From positions 400,527 through 464,526 of the forward strand of contig NW_005434667.1 of the NCBI RefSeq assembly GCF_000315625.1: DNA of 64,000 bases, read 5' to 3'. Positions 1 to 8,511 of the stretch are shown here, piece after piece (the first letter of the stretch is position 1; each line of letters starts with the position of its first letter). The notes beneath the pieces are model-generated. The model was not told the origin of the DNA, searched no databases, and was given only the letters and a program-made list of their open reading frames with translations. Made by a program: the position numbers and the translations under genes. Source of the stretch: Guillardia theta CCMP2712. Lineage: Eukaryota > Cryptophyceae > Pyrenomonadales > Geminigeraceae.

Positions 1-816
1 GATGTCTGTGGTGACTCTATAGGATCCCTCTTTTTTTGTATTACTCATCTCATCATCCTCACATTACAATACTCATCCAATCACTCACTCCTCTTCCCTT
101 ATTGGTCCTGCTTCGATCAACCCTTCCCCCTTAATAAAGACTCTCGCTCCAGAATCATTCAACTTAGATACTCCTTCTACGCCCATCTCTCACAACTCTT
201 TCGACTCCAATTCTGCTTCTTCAAAAAATCACACGATAAACTCCTCTGGGACTTCTTTCAATCCTCCAATGACCCCTACCTACAATCACTCCCCTACAAA
301 CTATGGCTACCCAACAGCCGCTTTAAGTATAATTTCATCAACCGTCTCGGCAATCGTGAACTCTTCATCTCACACACCGTTCATGATATCGACCTCATCA
401 AACGCGTCAAATCCTCCAGACTTACAAATGTCAATTACCTCCTCGATCAAGAAGAATTCTTCGTCTATTGCGTCTCCGATAAACTCATCCTTAAATACCA
501 ACTCACACCCATCTCCAACACCGAGCAATACAAAGAATGCATCCTTCTCATCTCCAAACAACGCAAGTTCAAGTTCTGGATCGAATTTGACCTCTTCCTT
601 GAACTCTGGCTTCTACGCTCCTTCGAACTCACATACTCTCATTCCCCTACACCCTTCGAAGATACTAAGTATCACACCAAACAACATTCCTATATTTACT
701 CCGAACCCGGTTGGGTATACATCGACTTCAATGAATGCCAAGAAATCACCGCCCCTCTACACATCTTCACACATTCCTCATATCGACAATTCCTACTTGA
801 TCTCTCCCCTACTTGA
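1..816 (+). CDS. Unknown viral-type protein, 5' end outside the window
   Basis: Frame 1 is open from the first base to a TGA at 814-816, giving about 271 codons without an early ATG, so the gene starts to the left. The product is a normal mixture of residues (rich in Phe, Leu, Tyr, Lys and Asp) and includes segments such as KLWLPNSRFKYNFINRLG and EPGWVYIDFNECQEI. The alternative frame-2 ORF in the same place is a Ser/Thr/Pro/Asn-rich low-complexity product and looks like its shadow. I recognise no family. Codons are strongly biased to C in third position (CTC, TTC, TCC), unlike the AT-rich genes further right. Confidence 0.55.
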   Translation, partial: DVCGDSIGSLFFCITHLIILTLQYSSNHSLLFPYWSCFDQPFPLNKDSRSRIIQLRYSFYAHLSQLFRLQFCFFKKSHDKLLWDFFQSSNDPYLQSLPYKLWLPNSRFKYNFINRLGNRELFISHTVHDIDLIKRVKSSRLTNVNYLLDQEEFFVYCVSDKLILKYQLTPISNTEQYKECILLISKQRKFKFWIEFDLFLELWLLRSFELTYSHSPTPFEDTKYHTKQHSYIYSEPGWVYIDFNECQEITAPLHIFTHSSYRQFLLDLSPT

Positions 817-1553
817 TCTTTTGCTTGATCTCTTACTATATTTTTGAGCATATTGTTTAGGTTTCAGTCTACTCCTGCTCATACTTCATCATTCTATGCT
901 CTCTTTTGGTCTATTCACCTCATTTGTCTCGCGATCCCTCCTTAATCAGAAATACGTATATATATACAACCTTTAAAATAAGACCCTATCGTCAGACATC
1001 CTCAATTCTCTTCCCCACCAATTAAAGTGGGCCTATGTGACAATTGTTTTTCAAACAACCTTACCATTCTCGTTACTATTCATATCCATTCTTCAAGGGG
1101 ATCACAACGGCATGTGAACAAAGCTAACATGTCTTTTTCTCATTACTCTCATCTGTTTTTAGTATCCTCCTACTAACTCTTGACCATCCTATGCTATACT
1201 TCTAGTCTTATTTAGGGGGTAGCCACTTACCCCCCTAAAACAGAAATATACATATATATACATCTAATCAAAATAAGACCCTCAAAGTGGCTACCCCCTC
1301 CGATATAGGGCGCCCAGCAGACAGTTTCTCGTAACAACTTAGTAGTATATTAACATAATTAACCAACGAGGGAATGAACGAGGGAATGAGCAATTTTTCT
1401 TGGAAGATCAAAAGAATATTTTGAAAACTAATCTCATTCTGAAAATTAATCCAATGAACTTTATTCTCCATTCCCTCGTTCATATTTGTTTTTGTTCAAA
1501 TTGTAACCATAATTTACGTTGTCCTTATCATTGAACTATCTTCTCCCACGATT
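817..1553. other. Intergenic, AT-rich, with an inverted repeat
   Basis: No convincing gene. A perfect 15-base inverted repeat (AGGGGGTAGCCACTT at 1214-1228, complement at 1285-1299) encloses 56 bases. A related AT-rich stretch ending in AAAATAAGACCCT occurs both at about 960-990 and at 1245-1283, so part of the region is duplicated. A 71-codon minus ORF (1268-1483) lies here but has no supporting feature. Confidence 0.5.
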
Positions 1554-2128
1554 TTATATAAACGGTTCCCTCCTCACTACCTCGTCCTCTCTCGCTTTCC
1601 TACCTACATGCACACTAAATACTCTCAATGGTATGCTCTCCCTCTCACTACATCTATCCCATCTCCCCCAATTCACCCTCACATCCACCCTATATCTACC
1701 CATGTCCCTCCTCAATAAATTCAACCATACATATACATCCCTCATGTATAAGTATATCACTATCGTCCTCCTAAACGTCTCATCATAGTCCTCATCAAAT
1801 TCTGTATACCATTGCGTGTACATATCCTCCTCCTCATACATCCTGAAAATACCTCCTTCAGATCATACAATCGTCTCAGATCATCCATCGCCCTCTCCCT
1901 CGTCATCCCCCTCCTCTTAAACACTCCATTATTCTCTAGTATTCTCAGTGGCATGTCCATCAGAAGACTGTTCTTCTTCTGTTCCCTCTTCTTCATGAAA
2001 TTGTAACTAAAACCATACACCTCCTCCTCCAACTTATACACCATCCTCTCTATCTCTTCTATCCATGACTCTAGATATCCCTCTATCAACTCCTGCGCAC
2101 AATCTGGTAAATTCAACAGATCTATCAT
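1554..2128 (-). pseudogene. Frameshifted unknown gene
   Basis: Two overlapping minus frames together look like one gene. The first (2128 down to 1760) starts MIDLLNLPDCAQELIEGYLE and is rich in Glu and Arg. At about 1841 the better coding sense moves to the next frame (MYEEEDMYTQWYTEFDED onward to 1554). A single-base indel near 1840-1850 would explain it. I see no known domain. It could also be two overlapping genes; the abrupt fall in quality of the first frame after residue 95 favours a frameshift or sequencing error. Confidence 0.4.
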
Positions 2129-2212
2129 TCTCTATACATATATACTCTCATTTCTCCTTAATTATTGTTAATCTTTCGGGATATATACAAATTCTAGTCT
2201 ATTTCATACATT

Positions 2213-2282
2213 GTCGCATTTCCGCTATTACGTTTCCTATTTCTATATAATATATCTCCAAACGTAATAGCGGAAATGCGAC
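2213..2282. repeat. Hairpin copy 1
   Basis: Perfect 23 bp stem (2213-2235 with 2260-2282) around a 24-base AT-rich loop. The stem core is CGCATTTCCGCTATTACG. Confidence 0.9.
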
Positions 2283-2563
2283 ACCCTTTCACTAAAACCA
2301 CCTCCTGCCCTCCTTCAAACCTTTTATTTTATTCATCATCTTCTGCAATACCATCACTACATCCTCCATCGTATTCTCTAGTCTATTCTATACTATTGAC
2401 TCATTTTGGGCCTATTTTGGAATTCTATATATATACTCAAATGTATCTGTCCACTTTCACTTCAACCACCTCCTGTCCTCCTTCAAGCCCTTTTATATGA
2501 TCCTATCTTCCGCAATACTATCCCGACATCCTCCATTGTATTCTCTAGTCTATTCTATACATT

Positions 2564-2633
2564 GTCGCATTTCCGCTATTACGTTTCCTATTTCTATATA
2601 ATATATCTCCAAACGTAATAGCGGAAATGCGAC
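2564..2633. repeat. Hairpin copy 2
   Basis: Same perfect 23 bp stem as copy 1 (2564-2586 with 2611-2633) and the same loop. Confidence 0.9.
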
Positions 2634-2888
2634 ACCCTTTCACTAAAACCACCTCCTGCCCTCCTTCAAACCTTTATATATATCCAACCCTTCCGCAATA
2701 CCATCACTACATCCTCCATCGTATTCTCTAGTCTATTCTATACTATTGTCTCATTTTGATCTATATATAGGAAGTAAGAAACGTAACAGGTGCATTCTGT
2801 CCTCCCTTCAAGCCTTTTATATGATCCTATCTTCCGCAATACTATCCCTACATCCTCCATCGTATTCTCTAGTCTATTCTAGACTATT

Positions 2889-2958
2889 GTCTCATTTCCG
2901 CTATTACGTTTCCTATTTCTATATAATATATCTCTAGACGTAATAGCGGAAATGAGAC
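2889..2958. repeat. Hairpin copy 3, with a compensated base pair
   Basis: A 21 bp stem (2889-2909 with 2938-2958). Compared with copies 1 and 2, one stem position has changed on both arms (GTCGC to GTCTC, GCGAC to GAGAC), so pairing is kept. Confidence 0.9.
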
Positions 2959-3211
2959 ACCCTTTCACTAAAACCACCTCCTGCCCTCCTTCAAGTCTTT
3001 ATATATACCAATCTTCTGCAATACCATCACTACATCCTCCATCGTATTCTCTAGTCTATTCTATACTATTGTCTCATTTTGATCTATATATAGGAAGTAA
3101 GAAACGTAACAGGTCCATTCTGTCCTCCCTTCAAGCCTTTTGGAATGATCCTATCTTCCGCAATACTATCCCTACATCCTCCATCGTATTCTCTAGTCTA
3201 TTCCATACATT

Positions 3212-3281
3212 GTCTCATTTCCGCTATTACGTTTCCTATTTCTATATAATATATCTCTAGACGTAATAGCGGAAATGCGAC
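3212..3281. repeat. Hairpin copy 4, one mismatch
   Basis: The left arm has the copy-3 form (GTCTC) and the right arm the copy-1 form (GCGAC), leaving a single T-C mismatch in an otherwise paired 21 bp stem. Confidence 0.9.
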
Positions 3282-3497
3282 ACCCTTTCACTAAAACCAC
3301 CTCCTGCCTCCTTCAAGTCTTTATTATATATCAAACCTTCTGCAATACCATCACTACATCCTCCATCGTATTCTCTAGTCTATTCTATACTATTGTCTCA
3401 TTTTGATCTATATATAGGAAGTAAGAAACGTAACAGGTCCATTCTGTCCTCCCTTCAAGCCTTTTGGAATGATCATATCTTCCGCAATACTATCACT

Positions 3498-6400
3498 TCA
3501 TCCTCCATAGTTAAAACACTCTATTATCTTCAGTGTGTTTTCTGCTATCTTCATTGTGTAATCATAATAATTTACACGTGTGTTTTCGAATGTAAACTTC
3601 TTTCTATCCCCTGTCTCAACCAATTCCATTTGGAATAGTTTCGACAACAGGAAATTCAATTTCGATATTGGTTTCTCGGCATCCTTATTTTTCTTGAGTT
3701 TGAACTGGATATAGAACTCATAATACATACTATTTATCTCTTTCTCATGCATCTTGATGTTTTTGCCTGATATGATCTCATCCTTATCAAACCTATGAAA
3801 TCTAATATCCAATATATCTATGATCCTATTAATCATCCTTGTTAACTTGTCGTTTTCCAAGAACTTGTTTATAGACTTGATTATGTTCTTCTCTTGATGA
3901 TATAGCTGTATCAATGATGAGACTATATTAAAATTAATGTTCTCATTGTTTACAGACTTATATGCCTTCTCAATGATCTTCTTATAATCTTCCACATCCA
4001 TACGATGTAGATATATGTCATAAATATATACTAAGAAAGCATCTCTCTGTTCTTTCTCTTTGTCCTTCTGATACTTCAAATCATTGTTGATGTAGTCAAA
4101 GTAGTTGTAATTGTATACCTTCAGCAATCTAGAATGGTGATCGAATCTGTCACTGTTGTTTATTTCCTGTTTTACGGTTACCATCTCTACACCATCCTCC
4201 TGATCCTTCAAAACGCAGTATATCTCTTCATGGGTTCTAATGCATCCTTCCTCTGTAAACCTATTTCCAGGTTGTTGATTCACTTGATACTTGAAACACT
4301 CTATAAGATAGGGTTTTTGAACATGATCTCTCTCTGTATTGTTTATCCTAAGGTTGCGGAACATCTCCTTGAATCTTTCTTCCATGTTGCAATTAGACTC
4401 CTTGCTAGGATGCTTTACATGCTTGAGATAGTCCTCTGAAACCACCTGACTCCTGAATTTTACATAGGTGTGTTCAAAGTCTGGGTTTCTCTTATAATAG
4501 ATATCAATGTTCTGATATCCTTCTGAATCTGTCTTCACATACCTGAATCTATGCAACGATTGGAATATGGTGTTTGTACGGATAAAACCATTGGGAACAC
4601 TCCCAAACTCATCCAACAATATTACCTTCTTGGTCCAATAATTTTCAGATTCCTCTGAGAAGCCCGTAGTTATAGTAAAAGTATGAAGACACACATCTAT
4701 GTTGTGTTCACTTATCAATCTTGGATTCTTGATGTACTTTTTTTGTTCTTCTTTATTATCCCCTGTGATTATGAGATGTTTGATGGCATGTTTATTGAAT
4801 TCCTCTTCAAACCGTTGCTTGTTGCACTTGAAGACCACCACCCCACATATCTTATGTCCATTCTTCACATCCTCTATAATGTTTTTCAAGAAGTACTCTG
4901 ATACATTGTACCTTTCTCTGTCAATATTTTTAGAGTATCTACGTATATCACAGCGCAGGTTGTATCTCTGCTTGAAACGGATATCGTCTGTATGATAGAA
5001 ATCTACCGGTTTGTTGAACCTCTTCGACAGATCATATAGAAAATCTACAGAGGCCCTGCTGAATCTAAATAGAGCTTCCGCAAATATTACCCTCTTCAGA
5101 TCACTATAGGTGAATAGATCATTCAACACATTAACTATTTCCTCTCTCACATTCTTGTTCTTTCGCTCATCGGTTGTTGGATTTACCAATGAATTGGTGA
5201 GCTCATCTAACTCATCTATTATGATATATTCGTAATCGAAGCGTTCTAACTTGCTAAGGGATTGGATAGAGATAATAAGACGTCCTTTCTTGAAGCGATC
5301 AGGAACTGTTATGTCATTGTACAGACTAAATGTTTGGAGCCATTTCTCCATCATTATCCCATTCACTCTTGTCTTTAGAGTGGTTGCTAGATTTATGTTG
5401 GACACTATGATCAGAACATTATCTTCGCGGTTCATTATATCTTGGAGCATGTATTCGGTCTTCCCAAATCCCATTGAGGCTGATAGAGCAATGAATGTCT
5501 TATCTGACTCTATCTTCTCTCCAAATGAGGGATAAGGGAGCACATTGAACCTTTCCTTGATATAATCTAGACTGACTGTTGTGTTCCTTGGTAGGTTGTG
5601 TCTGTGCCACGATGAAACCACATTCTCATCATACAACTTGGCAATCATTACAAGACTGCCAATTGGATCTGCCCATTGTAATGTAGACTTATGAAGCATG
5701 CTGTTTAGTCTTGACAACATCTCTTGTAGGGTCATGTTCATTGAATCTGGACTGCCTTCCCTAAATGACTGTAGCAAACCATGTAAAGAACATAACTTTG
5801 TTTCATATAAGGACATTATGTTGTTTCGATGTATCTCCACATCATCCGTTCTCATGGTTGGACACAGTCTCTCTAGCTCCTCGATCATCTGTCCTTTTGA
5901 CAGGCTCCCATACCTCTTGACCTTCAATTCCTTACACTTGTTCAGGAGTGTCACCTTGTTCCATGTTAGGTATTGACAATGATTTACATAGGCCTGATGG
6001 GTCCATTCTGTCATGAGTGATAGAAACACATCAATCCTATCTTCATATTTGATGTGGACAGAGCCCTGTAAGTCATTGAACAATTCCTCAGAGGTTTCTG
6101 TCAAGAAGTTAGTGACTGTTAAGATTAACTTCTTCCAGTTATATGTGTCGATCGAATTTATATCATTCTTGATAGTCTTTATCACGAACATGACAAAGTG
6201 TTCATTAATATCTGGCTTCAATACATGTACATTGTTGTTCAATTGTAATGTCTCATTCACACGCCTTATAGGAACTATCTTCAAGGTCTTCTTTTTTTCA
6301 CTCAATATACTCGGATCGAATTTAGAGAATCTATTTGATTCTTCATATTCACCTACAAGGTATTTGTAGAATGGTTCTCCTCGTGGTTTTACCGCTCTCT

Positions 6401-7097
6401 TTATTGTAGGTGTTATGATGTATCGGTTGTTGTGGTAGATCATCTTGGATTGGTTGATAAGCCTGAATTGTTGATGCTGTTTGTAGATTGCCATGTCAAT
6501 GACATTCTTCTGAAGACTTGGTAGATGTCTCTTTATCTTCACCTCAAAATCTGTTACAGGCACCTCTATTATCTTCATTAGGTCTCGACAATATCTCCAA
6601 TCAAGGTATATTGGGAGTATCACATGGTAAGACAATTTGTATCTTGCTTCCGCATGCTGTCTGCCACTCGATTCACATATGATTACATCGTCAGCATTCA
6701 ATCCTTCAATGCCCAATTCAACTGTCATAACGTCTATGCTGTTCTTGGCGAACTCTATGATCTCATCTAATAGAGGATATTGGCCTTCTGATTGCATCTT
6801 CTCATATTCATTGGCCTTCTCTTCATCCTCAACCATTATGTCTATATCAATTGGCAAACCTGTGTTTCTGCCATGTTTCAGGATCTCATATAGATTCAGG
6901 TTTTGGTCTATCATTGGATTCTTGTAATCTGTAACACAGAACTCCTTTGTGACTTTCTTTTTGAGATCATTTGCGTGAATATTCTTCTTGTCACTGCTTA
7001 GAATGATGCTTGATCTTCCAAGAGGGTTCTCTTGGAAGAGTTTCCCATCTTTTATCTGACCATACCATTTCTTCACATGATCTGTCTTTTGTGACAT
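3498..7097 (-). CDS. AEP primase fused to superfamily II helicase (replication-initiation type)
   Basis: A 1,199-residue protein. Residues about 75-230 fit an archaeo-eukaryotic primase of the herpes/pox-like clade: LPIDIDIMV gives the metal pair D84/D86, SYH at 156-158 matches the S-x-H motif, and NVIDMAIY (D201) followed by QQFRLINQSK matches the third motif. Residues about 380-412 resemble a SAP DNA-binding motif. From about 535 there is a helicase: Walker A SMGFGKTE, motif II IIIDELDEL (628 on), then TTGFSEE and QSLHRFRY as motif V/VI-like segments. The order resembles origin-binding helicase-primases of large DNA viruses. Expected role: priming and unwinding at the viral origin. The final codons coincide with the edge of the hairpin array. 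The start is the ATG at 7097, which follows an AT-rich gap. Confidence 0.85.
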   Translation of the reverse strand: MSQKTDHVKKWYGQIKDGKLFQENPLGRSSIILSSDKKNIHANDLKKKVTKEFCVTDYKNPMIDQNLNLYEILKHGRNTGLPIDIDIMVEDEEKANEYEKMQSEGQYPLLDEIIEFAKNSIDVMTVELGIEGLNADDVIICESSGRQHAEARYKLSYHVILPIYLDWRYCRDLMKIIEVPVTDFEVKIKRHLPSLQKNVIDMAIYKQHQQFRLINQSKMIYHNNRYIITPTIKRAVKPRGEPFYKYLVGEYEESNRFSKFDPSILSEKKKTLKIVPIRRVNETLQLNNNVHVLKPDINEHFVMFVIKTIKNDINSIDTYNWKKLILTVTNFLTETSEELFNDLQGSVHIKYEDRIDVFLSLMTEWTHQAYVNHCQYLTWNKVTLLNKCKELKVKRYGSLSKGQMIEELERLCPTMRTDDVEIHRNNIMSLYETKLCSLHGLLQSFREGSPDSMNMTLQEMLSRLNSMLHKSTLQWADPIGSLVMIAKLYDENVVSSWHRHNLPRNTTVSLDYIKERFNVLPYPSFGEKIESDKTFIALSASMGFGKTEYMLQDIMNREDNVLIIVSNINLATTLKTRVNGIMMEKWLQTFSLYNDITVPDRFKKGRLIISIQSLSKLERFDYEYIIIDELDELTNSLVNPTTDERKNKNVREEIVNVLNDLFTYSDLKRVIFAEALFRFSRASVDFLYDLSKRFNKPVDFYHTDDIRFKQRYNLRCDIRRYSKNIDRERYNVSEYFLKNIIEDVKNGHKICGVVVFKCNKQRFEEEFNKHAIKHLIITGDNKEEQKKYIKNPRLISEHNIDVCLHTFTITTGFSEESENYWTKKVILLDEFGSVPNGFIRTNTIFQSLHRFRYVKTDSEGYQNIDIYYKRNPDFEHTYVKFRSQVVSEDYLKHVKHPSKESNCNMEERFKEMFRNLRINNTERDHVQKPYLIECFKYQVNQQPGNRFTEEGCIRTHEEIYCVLKDQEDGVEMVTVKQEINNSDRFDHHSRLLKVYNYNYFDYINNDLKYQKDKEKEQRDAFLVYIYDIYLHRMDVEDYKKIIEKAYKSVNNENINFNIVSSLIQLYHQEKNIIKSINKFLENDKLTRMINRIIDILDIRFHRFDKDEIISGKNIKMHEKEINSMYYEFYIQFKLKKNKDAEKPISKLNFLLSKLFQMELVETGDRKKFTFENTRVNYYDYTMKIAENTLKIIECFNYGG

Positions 7098-7201
7098 TGT
7101 TTGATATGTTTTTTAAATTCAAATACTCATTTATTCTTTAAGTATTTTTACGCATCTTGAAAAACAATTTAAGCATAATTAAGATATTATATTATATACA
7201 A
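7098..7201. promoter_or_regulatory. Divergent intergenic promoter region
   Basis: About 100 bases of very AT-rich DNA between two genes transcribed away from each other, including TTTTTAAATTC and AATTAAGATATTATATTATA. Position and composition suggest promoters for both genes; I cannot name a motif. Confidence 0.4.
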
Positions 7202-7588
7202 ATGGAAACACCTACCTTATCCCCTGAAGAAATCAAGAAAATCAAAAGGAGAGAGTATCAGCGTGAATATCAGAAAAACTACTGGACTGATAGAAAAATT
7301 GCTTATCAAAAAGCATACCAAAAAAACTACCAGCGAGGGTATCAATTACAATATCAAAGGACTCATCATACTACCTTGCAAAGGTATCATAACAAGACCC
7401 CCGAAGAAAAACAACAGGTCATCGAATACAACAAACAGTGGTTACAACAATTGTCTCCTGAAAAACAACAGGAATACAAGGATAATCATCGTGAAGCCTC
7501 TCTCAATTGGTATCATCAGAACAAAGATGAGATCAATCGAAAGAGACGCGAAAGATATCAACAAAAGAAACTACTACAGAATTCCTAA
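7202..7588 (+). CDS. Small Tyr/Gln/Lys-rich repeat protein
   Basis: A 128-residue product from the ATG at 7202, which follows the AT-rich leader better than the upstream in-frame ATG at 7157. The body is built on a short Y-Q-x(2)-Y-Q-K-N-like pattern (REYQREYQKNYW, QKAYQKNYQRGYQ) and ends in a very basic segment (INRKRRERYQQKK). Similar low-complexity, Tyr-rich basic helices occur in many giant-virus genomes, but I can name no function. It resembles the minus-strand gene at 7828-8166 in composition and ending (R-R-E-R-Y-Q-x-Q-K), so the two may be diverged paralogues. Confidence 0.6.
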   Translation: METPTLSPEEIKKIKRREYQREYQKNYWTDRKIAYQKAYQKNYQRGYQLQYQRTHHTTLQRYHNKTPEEKQQVIEYNKQWLQQLSPEKQQEYKDNHREASLNWYHQNKDEINRKRRERYQQKKLLQNS

Positions 7589-7628
7589 TTCTTGTTTTTC
7601 CATTAAGCTATCCATTGCTTAATATTTT

Positions 7629-7813
7629 ACACGATCACGTACCAAGCTTTTAGAAAAACCTTGACCAAAATATTCCATATGATACCTCTATATCACTCTT
7701 TAAATACTATACAGGCATGTTGTGATCATTCAACCAAGATATCAACTATCATCTATATGGCGTTTGAAGAGATCATATAGAGACATATATGGATCTTGTA
7801 CCAAGCATTGTGT
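7629..7813. mobile_element. MITE-like element R1
   Basis: Begins ACACGATCACGTAC and ends near TTGTAC-N6-ATTGTGT. The two ends form imperfect terminal inverted repeats (shared ACAC and CGTACAA blocks). Its first 70 bases are nearly identical to R3. No ORF inside. Confidence 0.55.
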
Positions 7814-7827
7814 ATTTATGTGTCAGT

Positions 7828-8166
7828 CTAAGCGCGTTCGGGGCGCTCCCCGATAGCTCTCTTCTGCTCCTGATACCTCTCACGTCTTCTTGCCTTGATC
7901 CGTTCCCGTTTTACAGGGTCTTCATATTGCTTCCTGTTGCCTTCCTTGACTCTCTCTCTGAATTCTTCATCTGCTTTGTACCTATCATTACGGTAACGTC
8001 TTAGATAGTCATTGATTCTTTCTCTGAATTCTGGATCTGTATTATATCGAGTCTTGTTATACTCTGCAATATAATCATAAATCTCTTGTATTGTCCCATC
8101 CTCTTTTCTTCGTTGTAGATAGGCTTTGTTGTATTGTCTCATAGCTTCTTTCTTGTCTTCCGACAT
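7828..8166 (-). CDS. Small basic Tyr/Arg-rich protein
   Basis: 112 residues from the ATG at 8166 (MSEDKKEAMRQYNKAYLQ). An in-frame ATG at 8208 would add 14 residues, but those are read from AT-rich leader. Predicted to be almost fully helical and highly charged, with a degenerate pattern Y-N-x-R-Y-x-x-D-x-E-F-R-E-R seen three times. The last residues (IGERPERA) are encoded by the GC-rich palindromic element, so the native C terminus may have been replaced by insertion of that repeat. No known domain; compare the plus-strand gene at 7202. Confidence 0.6.
   Translation of the reverse strand: MSEDKKEAMRQYNKAYLQRRKEDGTIQEIYDYIAEYNKTRYNTDPEFRERINDYLRRYRNDRYKADEEFRERVKEGNRKQYEDPVKRERIKARRRERYQEQKRAIGERPERA
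7829..7856. repeat. GC-rich palindromic element
   Basis: AAGCGCGTTCGGGGCGCTCC followed by CCGA. Two nested stems are possible, AGCGC/GCGCT and TCGGGG/CCCCGA. It overlaps the 3' end of the minus-strand gene at 7828. Confidence 0.7.
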
Positions 8167-8213
8167 CCTCTTCTCTCTATATATTATACATTTTCTCTTT
8201 ATATCCAACCTTT

Positions 8214-8373
8214 ACACGATCATGTACAATACACAATATCACTGTTCTATAGCATTCTCTTTATATCATAAAGGTACGTTGTGATCATTCAACCAAGATA
8301 TCTACTATCATCTATATGGCGTTTGATGAGGTGATATAGAGACAATATATGGATCTTGTACGAGATGTTGTGT
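8214..8373. mobile_element. MITE-like element R2
   Basis: A 160 bp copy starting ACACGATCATGTACAATACA and ending GTACGAGATGTTGTGT, in the short gap upstream of the BRO-like gene. The interior AATATCACTGTTCTATA matches R4 and R5; the middle (GTGATCATTCAACCAAGATA) matches R1. Confidence 0.55.
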
Positions 8374-8390
8374 TATGTATTCATGTAGGC

Positions 8391-8435
8391 CTTACCTCAG
8401 TCTTACCTCAGTCTTAGCGCGTCCGGGAGGTCCCC
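8391..8435. repeat. GC-rich element with CTCAGTCTTA repeats
   Basis: Two copies of CTTACCTCAGT, then TTAGCGCGTCCGGGAGG. This is the same kind of unit (ACCTCAGTC followed by AGCGCGT) found in reverse orientation three times at 21383-21535. Confidence 0.6.
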
Positions 8436-8511
8436 TGTATCACACATCATCCTCATAACAAATTGATATAAGGAATAAACGAATATATATAGGTAGGTAG
8501 GTAAGTAAGCA

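Larger units (their letters stand above)
2190..3500. repeat. Tandem array of hairpin-bearing repeats
   Basis: About four units of 323-351 bp. Each carries a hairpin module (starts at 2213, 2564, 2889 and 3212) and, roughly half a unit away, a related module without the hairpin (about 2748, 3071 and 3395, with the core AGGAAGTAAGAAACGTAACA). The spacers share the phrases ACATCCTCCATCGTATTCTC and CACCTCCTGCCCTCCTTCAA. Small ORFs inside are translations of the repeat. The array ends inside the last codons of the primase-helicase gene. Possible roles are a replication origin, a segregation or packaging site, or satellite DNA. Confidence 0.85.

Noticed and set aside
269-847. Ser/Thr/Asn/Pro-rich ORF on the plus strand
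   Set aside because: Low-complexity shadow of the better frame-1 reading that is open from base 1 to 816.
1268-1483. 71-codon minus ORF
   Set aside because: Overlaps the inverted repeat; no start context or domain.
2190-3500. CRISPR array
   Set aside because: Units exceed 300 bp with long palindromes and no short repeat/unique spacer pattern.
2276-3638. Small plus ORFs with SIPLHPPSYSLVYS-like peptides
   Set aside because: They are translations of the tandem array and recur with it.
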